In this document: positions 17,262 through 25,949 of the stretch, in pieces
How positions within the stretch are numbered: the first letter of the stretch is position 1
Layout: the number at the start of each line of letters is the position of its first letter
Source: Chitinophagaceae bacterium
Lineage (GTDB): Bacteria > Bacteroidota > Bacteroidia > Chitinophagales > Chitinophagaceae
Direction of reading: 5' to 3'
Assembly (NCBI GenBank): GCA_947446645.1
Contig: CANFHA010000008.1
Location: 180,962-244,961 of the forward strand
DNA: 64,000 bases
Program-made: the position numbers and the translations under genes
Notes under the pieces: model-generated
What the model saw: the letters and a program-made list of their open reading frames with translations, nothing else
Databases searched by the model: none
What the model was told of the DNA's origin: nothing

Positions 17262-18776
17262 CTACCCACGCTTCACCCATTTCCCCACCACCGGCATACC
17301 ACTCAGTTCATTTTTCTCTGCAGCAAACACTAACCTCAGGAACAGGAACATACATACACTTGCCGTAGCCAGCCTTATGGCTAGTATAGTTGTGAAGTGC
17401 ATTACAGCCGTCTGTACAAAATACAACACCAGCATTACGCCTATGTAGCTCAGCAGCTTCTTGGTAGGGTAGGGCACCGGGAAATAGCGCTGCCCCATAA
17501 AGTAAGATATCACCATCATGCTGCCATACGCGGCAAGCGTGGCCCATGCACAGGCATACATGCCATACTTAGGTATAAATGCAAAGTTGAGCGCAAGTGT
17601 AATGCCCGCACCCGCCAGGGTTATAAGCATGCCCATGTACATTTTGTCGGTGATCTTGTACCACACCGACAGGTTGTAATAAATACCCAGGCACACATTG
17701 GCCGCCAGTAGGATGGGCACCACGCCAAGGCCACCCCAATATGACTTATGTACAAAATACTTCCATAGGTCTATATACAAGGCGGTAAAAAGGAACGCAA
17801 GGCACAAGGTGATGACAAACCACTTCATAACGCGGGCATAGGTCTTGGGCGCGTTCTTGTCTGTGCTTTGGCCAAAGAAGAATGGCTCTGCCGACATTTT
17901 GAAGGCTTGTATGAAGAGGGTAATGAAGATGGCTATCTTATAGTTGGCCGCATAGATGCCTACGGCTATCTTTTGCGCCTCCGCGCTTACCGGCAACAAC
18001 TTGGGCAGCATCAGGCGGTCCATGGTCTCATTCACCATGCCGCCCAGGCCCACTATCACCATAGGGGCGCTGTAAACAAATATCTTCTTCCACAGCGCGG
18101 CATCGAACCGGAAGCGGTAGCCGATCCACTCCCGCCACAGAAGGAGAAAAGTAACAACTGACTGTGCCAGGTTTGCCAGGAGCAGGAAGCCTACATTGGT
18201 GTTCTGCACATACCAGCGGGCAAAGGCGCTTTGGTCTGCGGCTAAGCCGTGCCGTGGGTACCATGCTATCAGATACACAGTAAGCATGATATTGACAATG
18301 ATACCTGCCACACGGGTAAACGCGTATTTGCGAGGCCGCCCTTCCTGCCGCAGCCGGGCGTAGGGTATGGCGGCCATAGTATCTACCGCCACTATGAGCA
18401 CGGCAAAAATGATGTATTCAGAATGTCCGCCGAGACCTATAAAATCGCTGAGGGCCTCGCGGAAAAAAATGAGGATGCCACTAATGATGACAGAGCTCAG
18501 CAGCAGGGAAGTGAACGTGGTCTGGAAAAGTGTTTTCTGGTCGGTACCGGACGAGGAAAAGCGGAAATAAGCTGTCTCAAGGCCGTAGGTATAAACAACA
18601 TTGGCCAAAGATATACCTGCATATACCATGCTGAAATTACCATAGTCTACCATGCCCGACGGATTGTTGAGCACATAGGTGATAAGGGGTGTGAGCAACT
18701 GGTTGAGGAACTTAGCAGCGATGTTGCTTAGCCCATACCATACCGTTTGCCCTGCAAGTTTCTTTAGTGAAGCCAA
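17262..18776 (-). CDS. polysaccharide biosynthesis flippase (MATE/Wzx-like)
   Basis: A 504-residue integral membrane protein with about 12-14 transmembrane helices, of the MOP superfamily that flips lipid-linked saccharides across the inner membrane. The N terminus LKKLAGQTVWYGLSNIAAKF and the central YSAPMVIVGLGGMVNETMDRLML are typical of Bacteroidota Wzx-like oligosaccharide flippases. There is no glycosyltransferase cluster around it, so the substrate (capsule, O-antigen or lipid) is unknown. It lies 96 bp downstream of korB on the same strand, with an AT-rich cassette between. Confidence 0.88.
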   Translation of the reverse strand: MASLKKLAGQTVWYGLSNIAAKFLNQLLTPLITYVLNNPSGMVDYGNFSMVYAGISLANVVYTYGLETAYFRFSSSGTDQKTLFQTTFTSLLLSSVIISGILIFFREALSDFIGLGGHSEYIIFAVLIVAVDTMAAIPYARLRQEGRPRKYAFTRVAGIIVNIMLTVYLIAWYPRHGLAADQSAFARWYVQNTNVGFLLLANLAQSVVTFLLLWREWIGYRFRFDAALWKKIFVYSAPMVIVGLGGMVNETMDRLMLPKLLPVSAEAQKIAVGIYAANYKIAIFITLFIQAFKMSAEPFFFGQSTDKNAPKTYARVMKWFVITLCLAFLFTALYIDLWKYFVHKSYWGGLGVVPILLAANVCLGIYYNLSVWYKITDKMYMGMLITLAGAGITLALNFAFIPKYGMYACAWATLAAYGSMMVISYFMGQRYFPVPYPTKKLLSYIGVMLVLYFVQTAVMHFTTILAIRLATASVCMFLFLRLVFAAEKNELSGMPVVGKWVKRG

Positions 18777-18872
18777 TATAGAAAAGTCAAAAGTTAAAAG
18801 TCAAAACCCAAAAGTGTTTATCGTGTACTCTCAAATTTATCCCTTTCCACCGGAAATTTTCAAATTTGCACA

Positions 18873-19907
18873 TTACTCTATCACCCAGGTTTCCTTGCCG
18901 GCCAGCAGCTTGTCCAGGCTGCCTTTGCCGCGGGTAGCTATCATCTCCTGTATCTGCAGGTTCATCTCGTCTTCGTAGGTGGCGCGCTGGGTGGCATAAA
19001 ATACGCCAAATGGCCGCGGTGCATGCCCCGGTACTGACGGGTCATCGAAAAAGCGGGTAAGTATCTGTGCTTTGTAAAAATCGGTTTCGTCATGTATCCA
19101 CAGGTCGCTGGTGCTGTATTCTGCACCCAGGTCTACCAGTTCAGGCTTGTGGCCGTTCAGGCGTATTCCTTTATCCTTTGCAGCGCCATAGATAAGCGGC
19201 TGCCCCTGCTCCAGCATCAGTGTCTCTGCGCCGCGGCTGCCCTTTTCGGTAAATATCTCGAAAGCGCCATCGTTAAAGATGTTGCAGTTCTGGTATATCT
19301 CCAGGAACGAAGAACCATAGTGACCATTGGCACGCAGCAGCATTGCCTGCAGGTGCTTGGGGTCGCGGTCCATGCTGCGGGCTATAAAGGTGGCGTCAGC
19401 GCCTAGCGCCAGTGCCAGCGGGTTGAACGGATGATCTATACTGCCCGTTGGTGTGCTCTTGGTGATCTTATGCACCTCCGATGTAGGTGAGTATTGCCCC
19501 TTGGTAAGACCGTATATCTGGTTATTGAACAGGAGTATGTTGACATTGAAATTCCTGCGGAGCAGGTGTATGGTGTGGTTGCCGCCTATGCTCAGGCCAT
19601 CACCGTCACCGGTTACAATCCATACACTCAGCTCAGGCCGGGTAGCCTTGAGGCCGGAAGCTATGGCAGTAGCCCTGCCATGTATAGAGTGCATACCATA
19701 CGTATTCATATAGTAAGGGAAGCGCGAGCTGCAACCTATACCAGAAACAATAACTATGTTCTCGCGGGGGATCCCTGTTTGCGGCAAAATGGTTTGTACC
19801 TGCTTCAGTATGGAATAGTCACCACAACCGGGGCACCAGCGCACTTCCTGGTCTGTAACGAAGTCCTTAGCGGTAAGGGGTGCCTTTGGTATTACAACAT
19901 CACTCAT
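18873..19907 (-). CDS. korB: 2-oxoacid:ferredoxin oxidoreductase, beta subunit
   Basis: The 344-residue thiamine-diphosphate-binding subunit that pairs with KorA. Family marks: WCPGCGDYSILKQVQ with C25 and C28, the GIGCSSRFPYYMNTYGMHSIHGRA segment, the TPP/Mg motif GDGDGLSIGGNHTIHLLRRN and the following NQIYGLTKGQYSPTS. It oxidises a 2-oxoacid, probably 2-oxoglutarate, and reduces ferredoxin. The usual korA-korB operon is split here: korA lies at 8.9-10.7 kb on the opposite strand. The leader is about 95 nt and holds an AT-rich cassette and a TCCCG...CGGGA palindrome. Confidence 0.94.
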   Translation of the reverse strand: MSDVVIPKAPLTAKDFVTDQEVRWCPGCGDYSILKQVQTILPQTGIPRENIVIVSGIGCSSRFPYYMNTYGMHSIHGRATAIASGLKATRPELSVWIVTGDGDGLSIGGNHTIHLLRRNFNVNILLFNNQIYGLTKGQYSPTSEVHKITKSTPTGSIDHPFNPLALALGADATFIARSMDRDPKHLQAMLLRANGHYGSSFLEIYQNCNIFNDGAFEIFTEKGSRGAETLMLEQGQPLIYGAAKDKGIRLNGHKPELVDLGAEYSTSDLWIHDETDFYKAQILTRFFDDPSVPGHAPRPFGVFYATQRATYEDEMNLQIQEMIATRGKGSLDKLLAGKETWVIE

Positions 19908-20005
19908 GTTAAAAATTCAAAAGTAAAAATTCAAAAAGTCTCCCGGGTAGCTATCGGGACCAAAAAGTGAGGGTACAGCAAGCTAGTTCGGATAAAGACA
20001 GTTTG

Positions 20006-20013
20006 CAAAATTA
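20006..20013 (-). promoter_or_regulatory. putative -7 promoter box of korB
   Basis: Read on -, TAATTTTG matches TAnnTTTG. It lies about 100 nt before the korB start, so the transcript would carry a long leader containing the AAAAGT-type cassette. No -33 element is evident. Confidence 0.4.
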
Positions 20014-20100
20014 CGTGATTAAAGGGAGGCTATAAAACGTTAGTGGTGATTTTATTAGAATTTTAGAATATTGTTTACTTTTAAAGCCCAAATCAGAATT

Positions 20101-20565
20101 ATGATGAGACAAATCCTGACGTTAGCTATTTGTTTGTTTGTTTCCGGAACTGTGAGTGCACAGAAAAAGAAAGAAGCACGCCCGAATATTTCTGTTATTC
20201 CGCAAAAGGCGGGAGTATACCATAAGAGCGGCGTAGGCGGCTACTTTACGGATATGCGCAAGCACCCTATAAAGGGTATGCAGGCATTCATCTATATGCC
20301 CGACTCTACTATAGGCGCATCTGGCTTTACTGATGAGGCAGGTTACTACGAAACCAACAACATACTGCCGGGCACGTACAACCTGAAGATAGTGAACCCT
20401 AACTGGCGCACATCTATGACCATAACGGGCGTGCCTATAGTGCGGGAAACTATTACAGAGATCAGCTTCTTTAAGCTGGGAGATGCTCCTTATAACGATA
20501 CTGTATTTGCCTATTCTGCTATAGAGCCAAAACCGGTAGTAGTAGCTGATAAAAAGAAAAAGTAA
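20101..20565 (+). CDS. exported protein with a carboxypeptidase-like regulatory beta domain
   Basis: About 154 residues. The ATG at 20101 begins a signal peptide (RQILTLAICLFVSGTVSAQ). The mature part contains a transthyretin-like fold: KGMQAFIYMPDS, FTDEAGYYETNNILPGTYNLKIVNPNW and a VPIVRETITEISFF strand, the pattern of a carboxypeptidase regulatory-like (CarboxypepD_reg) domain found in many surface proteins. The tail is lysine-rich. No enzyme activity is indicated. A good terminator follows its stop, so it is probably monocistronic. Confidence 0.75.
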   Translation: MMRQILTLAICLFVSGTVSAQKKKEARPNISVIPQKAGVYHKSGVGGYFTDMRKHPIKGMQAFIYMPDSTIGASGFTDEAGYYETNNILPGTYNLKIVNPNWRTSMTITGVPIVRETITEISFFKLGDAPYNDTVFAYSAIEPKPVVVADKKKK

Positions 20566-20599
20566 TCGGCCATTTTAGCTATTCGATAATTTGTAAATG

Positions 20600-20630
20600 C
20601 CCTTTGTTAGCAATAGCAAAGGGTTTTTTT
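20600..20630 (+). terminator. intrinsic terminator after the 20.1-kb gene
   Basis: CCCTTTG (20600-20606) pairs with CAAAGGG (20617-20623), with a 10-nt loop, followed by seven T residues. Confidence 0.85.
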
Positions 20631-20665
20631 CGCAGTGGAGAATCCCGCTTTGTTAATAGTTAGTC

Positions 20666-22630
20666 CTAACGACTTACCACCAGCTTCTTACCAGGTTTTA
20701 TTTCGCTGGTATCTATGTCGTTCCACTTCAGCAACTGCGCTACAGAAATGCTGTTCTTTTTGGCTATGGAATAGGCGGTATCGCCCTTCTTTACAATATA
20801 GAATTTTGAATTCTTAGGCGCTGATAATTCTTCATTTGCTTTTTGCGCAGGCTGCTCGCTTTGCATTTTGGCTACCAGCTTGCTGTCGTCGGCATATACC
20901 ACTTTGTCCAGCTGGGCTTTAAGGCGTGCCAGTTCCTGTTTGTCCGGGTCTTCTCCGTTCTCATCTGTGGTGGCAGCGGCTACGGGTATCTCTTTTTTTA
21001 CCGTGTCTTTGTTCACCCATTGCACTGGCGAGTTTTTGTCGTTAGGGGCAGCAGTGGTAATGATAACCACAGGCTCATATTTTTCAACAAGTGGCTTTGG
21101 TGCCTCCGGTATTGGTAGTGGAGCGGCCTTGGGTTTTACCGGCGTCTTGGTAGTGCGCAGGGGTGTTTTAGTTTTAGAGCCCGGCGTAGTTGTAGTAGTA
21201 GCAGTATCGGTAATATGGATAAAGCCTGTATCAGACTCATCGGCAGATACACCATTTTTTAGGGTTATATAGCCCGTGGTATCGCGTACTACTGCTTCCT
21301 TATCCTGTTTGTTTATCAGTATTATAGCATTGCCTTTGTGGGCCGATGTAGGCATACTTTTTACATCGGGCTTCTTAGCAAGCGGGAACTGTAGTTGCAG
21401 TACAGTGCCTGCAACAGGCGTTTCATCGGGGCTAAGCAGGTTCAGAGCAGTGAGCCTTTTGAGCTGTATGGCCTCTTTCTGCGAGATCAGCCACAATGTT
21501 TCGCCCTCTTCCACTATGTGCCTGGTGTTAACCCCTGCAGCCAGCTTTTTCTCCAGGAAGATATAGCTGTTGACAGGTAACGGCGCATCAGCGAGGTCGT
21601 TCATCTCCAGCAGCTTTGGGTAGCGCAGATTAAACTTCATTGCATACTGCAGCAGGGTTTCATCTTTGTGGGCGTAAAATGCTTTTAGACCATGTATGCG
21701 CACTATGCCGTTAGTATCATATACAGGTGGCGGGGGCACTACAGGCAGCGGAGTTTGTGCAGCAGTGTCCTTATTCATCACCATGAAGCGCGCACTATCT
21801 GCTATAGACCTGATATCGCCTGCCGCTTCCCCGGTAACCGTTTTTGGAGTAGAAATAGTATCAACCACCGCAACCGTGCTTTTGGTTACCGGCTCGTTGA
21901 TGGTGGCTGGCATCACATCCATCTCTTCATCATTGTCATCCTCTTTCTCCGTGGTTTTGGACTTATCTATTACCCACAGAGTTGTATCCTCCAGCTTGTT
22001 GACCAGCACCGGCTCCTTAATAACAGGTGTCTGCTGCTTTTCTACCTGCAGGGCCAGCTGGCTACGGTTGCTGTCCATAGCTGTAAGCGTATAGCTCTGC
22101 AGCTGAAAATCTTCGATGATTTTTATGAGGCGCTGTGCATATTGCGGGTCGGTAGCATAGCCGCACCTTCTTAGTCCTGCTGCCCATGACGCATAGTTAG
22201 TGATCGGGATTTTGAATAAAGATGCATAACGTGGATTACGCTTCAGGTGGGCCGAGTGGTCGGCATAAGACTCGGCTGCGCTGCCATATTTTTTAAAACA
22301 TTCATTTTCGGCATCGTCAGTATGCAGAAAAGATGGGCCGTTCCAGCCGGTGCCGCATTTTATGCCAAAGTGGTTATTGGCCTGTGTCATCAGCTCACTG
22401 GCACCTGCTTCTGTCTCCAGAATACCCTGCCCCAATGTGATAGCCGCCGGCACGCCTGAAGAGCGCTGGTCGGCAATAGCCATAGCATAATATTGCTCCA
22501 CATACCTTTTTGCACGCTCTATATAGGCGGTTTGCGCGCTAACACTAGCCGTTGCGAATATGGCAACAGCAAGCAGGCTTAGTATGTATTTCTTTATCAG
22601 CAAATTTTTATATAGTCCGGTTGCTGACAA
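20666..22630 (-). CDS. exported glucosaminidase with LysM domains
   Basis: A 654-residue peptidoglycan hydrolase. A signal peptide (ILSLLAVAIFATASVSAQ) precedes an N-terminal mannosyl-glycoprotein endo-beta-N-acetylglucosaminidase domain (about 35-185) with SGVPAAITLGQGILETEAGAS, containing the catalytic glutamate, and NHFGIKC. A Thr/Pro-rich linker follows. The C terminus carries a LysM domain (FYIVKKGDTAYSIAKKNSIS) and one earlier LysM-like copy (IVEEGETLWLISQKEAI); a third around IHGLKAFYAHKDETL is weak. It should cleave or remodel the septal or lateral wall. The start is uncertain: the longest frame opens with TTG. Confidence 0.88.
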   Translation of the reverse strand: MSATGLYKNLLIKKYILSLLAVAIFATASVSAQTAYIERAKRYVEQYYAMAIADQRSSGVPAAITLGQGILETEAGASELMTQANNHFGIKCGTGWNGPSFLHTDDAENECFKKYGSAAESYADHSAHLKRNPRYASLFKIPITNYASWAAGLRRCGYATDPQYAQRLIKIIEDFQLQSYTLTAMDSNRSQLALQVEKQQTPVIKEPVLVNKLEDTTLWVIDKSKTTEKEDDNDEEMDVMPATINEPVTKSTVAVVDTISTPKTVTGEAAGDIRSIADSARFMVMNKDTAAQTPLPVVPPPPVYDTNGIVRIHGLKAFYAHKDETLLQYAMKFNLRYPKLLEMNDLADAPLPVNSYIFLEKKLAAGVNTRHIVEEGETLWLISQKEAIQLKRLTALNLLSPDETPVAGTVLQLQFPLAKKPDVKSMPTSAHKGNAIILINKQDKEAVVRDTTGYITLKNGVSADESDTGFIHITDTATTTTTPGSKTKTPLRTTKTPVKPKAAPLPIPEAPKPLVEKYEPVVIITTAAPNDKNSPVQWVNKDTVKKEIPVAAATTDENGEDPDKQELARLKAQLDKVVYADDSKLVAKMQSEQPAQKANEELSAPKNSKFYIVKKGDTAYSIAKKNSISVAQLLKWNDIDTSEIKPGKKLVVSR

Positions 22631-22842
22631 AAATACAATAACAATACTTATCTGTTAGTTAAAAGTGTAGTCTTGTAAGGAGCAGAAAGCTTCATAGAGC
22701 CTTAGAGCTAAACCGAAAGGCTTACAATGAGAAAGGTAATGCCTCATGCGGGCAGTATTTTCATGTGGATACTCTGTGGATGCATGCTTAGCGCCCTTTG
22801 CCTGACCCACCCGCGATCCCAGCGAAAACATCTCGCGACAGG

Positions 22843-23394
22843 CTACTTCGCCTTCAGTTCATAAGTCTCACTAATGGCGGCTGTAAGCACATTCCAAAAT
22901 TCCTTTTCAAACGCGGCAGATTCCATACTCATTACAAACTCCTTACCGCCGTAGTTCCACCTCACATGATCTACCGGATCGTTCCAGCCATTATCAAACC
23001 CCAGTACTATGTAGCCTGTCTTATTACGGCTATAGCCTTCGTAAAAGGCCTCATTAATATGCCGGTGGCCATACACATCTACCAGCACGCTCGAAAAAGG
23101 AACTTGTACGTAGGTCTGGGTAATACCAAAGTACTTTATGCGCATTGTCACAAATGATGGTGAAATTGCCACTTTAAACCTGCATACAAAAGGTTGCACC
23201 AGTAGCAACGCAAGGCATAACGCAATAACAGGGATAAAATGTGCCGGATGATACAGCAGAAGAAATGTGATGGCTATGGGCAATATTAAAACAGCACCCA
23301 TTGCCTGGAATCCGAGCACCCGGCACCTTATAACAATATTGTTACCCGGCAGATCGGTGCGTACGATCTTGTATGGTATGATCGGCGCTTTCAC
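22843..23394 (-). CDS. hypothetical membrane protein with two transmembrane helices
   Basis: A 183-residue protein. An N-terminal soluble segment is followed by two hydrophobic helices (about 31-50 and 52-70), then a soluble beta-rich domain resembling a bacterial PH-like domain (FVTMRIKYFGITQTYVQVPFSSV, YIVLGFDNGWNDPVDHVRW). I cannot name the family. It is a lone gene between the glucosaminidase and the ferritin-like pair. The 212-bp stretch between it and the glucosaminidase shows nothing clear. Confidence 0.7.
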   Translation of the reverse strand: MKAPIIPYKIVRTDLPGNNIVIRCRVLGFQAMGAVLILPIAITFLLLYHPAHFIPVIALCLALLLVQPFVCRFKVAISPSFVTMRIKYFGITQTYVQVPFSSVLVDVYGHRHINEAFYEGYSRNKTGYIVLGFDNGWNDPVDHVRWNYGGKEFVMSMESAAFEKEFWNVLTAAISETYELKAK

Positions 23395-23425
23395 GCTACA
23401 AAGGTATGCCAGAATAAACTCAAGT

Positions 23426-23452
23426 AAAAAGGCCGCACAATGTGCAGCCTTT
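23426..23452 (-). terminator. intrinsic terminator after the ferritin-like operon
   Basis: Read on -, AAAGGC (52-47) pairs with GCCTTT (33-28 of 234xx), with an inner GTGC/GCAC stem and one mismatch, followed by a T-run (23426-23430). Confidence 0.7.
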
Positions 23453-23491
23453 CAATATCTAATTTTTTGAAGTTACAATTTCGACTTCTAC

Positions 23492-24379
23492 TTAAACCAG
23501 GAACGGTTGTATCAGTGATACTATCGTTGCCATATCCTTGCCTTCGTCAAATGCTGCTGTAGCTGACAGCACAGGCACGGTACCAGAAGTACTATAGGAG
23601 TCCGGCAGCGACGAAATATCTACACCGCCTATCTGCGTGGTATTCTCCTCACCTGTATAGTACGGCTGAAACGCTGCCGTTGGCAATGGTGGTATATTGT
23701 TCGTGATCCACGGCGCAGGTTTTTCTATGGCGCTTATTGGCGCTTCCCTGCGTATTCGGCGCACATGTGCTGCATGGCGGCCTTCTGTAGTTGCTATCTG
23801 GAAAGCCTGACCTATTACAGTTGAGCCTATAAGATTAGGCATCTGCCCCTGGTAAGCGTGTACACCGGTATCTTCAAACACCTGTGCCAGCGTCAGGAAA
23901 GTAGGGTAGTCGTTAAAAACATTTGGATGAGCACCATGACCTGTAAAGTCATAGGTGCCGGACGGTATATACTGCGGTATGATGGCAGTAGAAACATAGT
24001 TTGGTGGGGTATATGGTGTTCCTCCAAGTGTGGTTACCACATCGCTCAGAAAATTAATATGCGCCAATTCATGAGTTTCAATATTCCGGAAGCCGGGTTT
24101 GTCATTTGTGGGTATCAGCCCGCCGGTATTATTGGCAGTATGGTAAAAGTTATATTCGAAATACTCCAGCTGCAGGGCAAAGTTCAGGATGCTGACTACG
24201 TCGCCGGCAGCAGCAGTTTTGCCATAAGCCTTCTTGAAAAGTGAACCCAGTGCTATAGGCAATGCCGCCACAGCCACTTTGGAGCTAAAGCTTTTTAATA
24301 CCTGCCTGCGGCCGCTAAGCCGCTCATATACCTCTGGATCCGTCTTCTCTATTTCTGTAAGTATATTCTTAAAATTCAT
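23492..24379 (-). CDS. exported ferritin-like domain protein
   Basis: A 295-residue protein. The N terminus (RRQVLKSFSSKVAVAALPIALGSLFKKAYG) is a twin-arginine-like export sequence. The body is a Ferritin_2 domain: LNFALQLEYFEYNFYHT near residue 70 and FRNIETHELAHINFLSDVV near 105 give the E and ExxH di-iron ligands, with a second pair around FEDTGVHAYQGQM and TTEGRHAAHVRRI. It may store iron or act on an oxidised substrate at the cell surface or periplasm; similar proteins are called desiccation-related. It lies 11 bp downstream of a second ferritin-like gene. Confidence 0.85.
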   Translation of the reverse strand: MNFKNILTEIEKTDPEVYERLSGRRQVLKSFSSKVAVAALPIALGSLFKKAYGKTAAAGDVVSILNFALQLEYFEYNFYHTANNTGGLIPTNDKPGFRNIETHELAHINFLSDVVTTLGGTPYTPPNYVSTAIIPQYIPSGTYDFTGHGAHPNVFNDYPTFLTLAQVFEDTGVHAYQGQMPNLIGSTVIGQAFQIATTEGRHAAHVRRIRREAPISAIEKPAPWITNNIPPLPTAAFQPYYTGEENTTQIGGVDISSLPDSYSTSGTVPVLSATAAFDEGKDMATIVSLIQPFLV

Positions 24380-24390
24380 GATCGTATTGA

Positions 24391-25080
24391 TTAGAAAGAA
24401 GGTAGTTTGCTTATGTCAAATTTGGTTTGGATATACTGCTCTATCAGCGCCATTGCTTGTGCAGGCTCTGTTGCCAGGTCCAGCCCTTTTGAGTCTACAG
24501 CAGTGTTATCGGCAAACGAATTGTAGTTTAGGCAGTCGCGCATATAGGCAGCGCGGCGGGCCTGCACAGTGGCTATTTTGCTTATAGCCTGCAGCTTCTG
24601 GCCATCAGTCAGCAACCTGGCAGATCCGTTGTAAGCACCCACTGCTATATCTGCAATGATATAGGCATTGGTTAGCGTGCTGGTGCGGTCGGCAAAGGTC
24701 GTTAGCGACAGGTCAAGCACAATAGGCTTTGCGGCGCTCTTGCCCAGCAGTGTTTTCATGTATTCGCGGTGGGCTATCGCCTGGTCGCGACAGTCTATGA
24801 AGCAAAGCGATTCGCTGTCGGTAATGCCATAGTAGGGTGTGCTGGCAGCCTGTGTGTAGAAGCCTGCCTGCACCTGCTCTATAATGTAAAGCATGTTCAG
24901 CAGCCCGGTGTCGCCGGTGCCAACATAAGTGGTGCTGGGTGGAGTTCTCCTGCACGCTGCAAGCAGCAGACCGGCCCCGGTGATACCACCCGCCAGCTGA
25001 AAAAAACGGCGTCTTGATGTACCCTGCCCATTATCCATTTCCACTACCTGTTCACTACCGGTTGTGTTCAATATTTTCAT
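24391..25080 (-). CDS. exported ferritin-like domain lipoprotein
   Basis: A 229-residue protein. Its N terminus has a twin-arginine run followed by a hydrophobic stretch and a Cys (SRRRFFQLAGGITGAGLLLAAC), so Tat export with lipidation is likely. The rest is helical: LLNMLYIIEQVQAGFYTQA, DCRDQAIAHREYMKTLLG and a long second half fit Ferritin_2, with E/ExxH-like positions less complete than in its neighbour. The two genes are 11 bp apart and probably form one transcript; a paired exported di-iron assembly is plausible but unproved. Confidence 0.82.
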   Translation of the reverse strand: MKILNTTGSEQVVEMDNGQGTSRRRFFQLAGGITGAGLLLAACRRTPPSTTYVGTGDTGLLNMLYIIEQVQAGFYTQAASTPYYGITDSESLCFIDCRDQAIAHREYMKTLLGKSAAKPIVLDLSLTTFADRTSTLTNAYIIADIAVGAYNGSARLLTDGQKLQAISKIATVQARRAAYMRDCLNYNSFADNTAVDSKGLDLATEPAQAMALIEQYIQTKFDISKLPSF

Positions 25081-25297
25081 ACTTTTTGTTTAATAGTTTT
25101 ATGCGTCTGACCCAGCTTAACCAAAACCTTTCTCCCTGGCCTTAAAATTAAAAAAAGCCTGCAGCAAAGCAACTTATTGTTTTGCTTGCAAAAATCTCAG
25201 TTGGCAAAAAAGCCCGCAGGTTATAAAGTTATTCAGAAAAAGTTGCAGAAAGGAAATATGATTAAAAAAAAGTTGCGAGGTTGATGCTTAGGGCGCA

Positions 25298-25537
25298 TTA
25301 GTTTTTACACGCCACAAATACGAAAGGAACATTTGCCCGCTCTCTGAGGGCCGATTTTACTTTATGCTCCTGCCTGATCACTTTGTATTTCTGCAGGTCT
25401 ATGATCTCCAGGGCAGCTGCATAAGTCTTGTTTATTTGCGTGCGGCGCAGAAACGACACGAGGAACATGGCAGACGTAAGATCAGCAGCCATGATGTTCT
25501 TCACATAATGCAACCAAAGATTATTTTCCCGCCACAT
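25298..25537 (-). CDS. small hypothetical protein
   Basis: A 79-residue frame, or 64 residues if the inner ATG at 25492 is used. It has no signal peptide and no family I recognise. The C-terminal half is basic and helix-like (KVIRQEHKVKSALRERAN) and ends FVFVACKN. It lies just downstream of the 48-residue lipoprotein in the same direction, which supports a real transcript, but this is the least certain gene in the region. Confidence 0.35.
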   Translation of the reverse strand: MWRENNLWLHYVKNIMAADLTSAMFLVSFLRRTQINKTYAAALEIIDLQKYKVIRQEHKVKSALRERANVPFVFVACKN

Positions 25538-25575
25538 ATGGTCCCTTTTTTATTGATAAACCAAATACCATGCCA

Positions 25576-25722
25576 TTATCTATGTCTTCCACGCGGATTG
25601 TAAACGCCATTCAGGTCGTGCCCGCAACCGCATTTCTTGCTGCCGCCACATCCCTGAGCCACCACGGCTGCCAAACACAGCCAAACAATATAAATTGCGA
25701 TACTTTTCCTGCCTGCTTTCAT
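25576..25722 (-). CDS. small lipoprotein, 48 residues
   Basis: The start (ATG at 25722) is inside a longer frame. The product has a hydrophobic segment (IYIVWLCLAAVVAQGC) with a lipobox-like AQGC, then a Cys/Gly-rich tail (CGCGHDLNGVYNPRGRHR). Tiny Bacteroidota proteins with this KCGCG...LNGVY pattern are common, so I take it as real. Role unknown. Confidence 0.6.
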   Translation of the reverse strand: MKAGRKSIAIYIVWLCLAAVVAQGCGGSKKCGCGHDLNGVYNPRGRHR

Positions 25723-25949
25723 AACTTTTACAGTGTAAAAATAGGGATATTTGGTTATTAATGGTCCAGGTACAAACCCAAATTCCCGTATTGCAGCCAG
25801 TAAGTCCCAAAAAATAGGGGCGCAAGTTGCTCGCATCGGCAATCTCTCTTCACATACAATTGGCGAATTCATCGTATAACTGCTGAAGGTTGCCGGAAGC
25901 CCAAACGGGCCGGTGTTTCCACCCGCCCGTTTGATCAATTCCTCTGGTA

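Noticed and set aside
25150..25189. Hairpin before a T-run on - upstream of the ferritin-like pair
   Set aside because: The stem is bulged and is separated from the T-run by seven bases, so a terminator cannot be supported.
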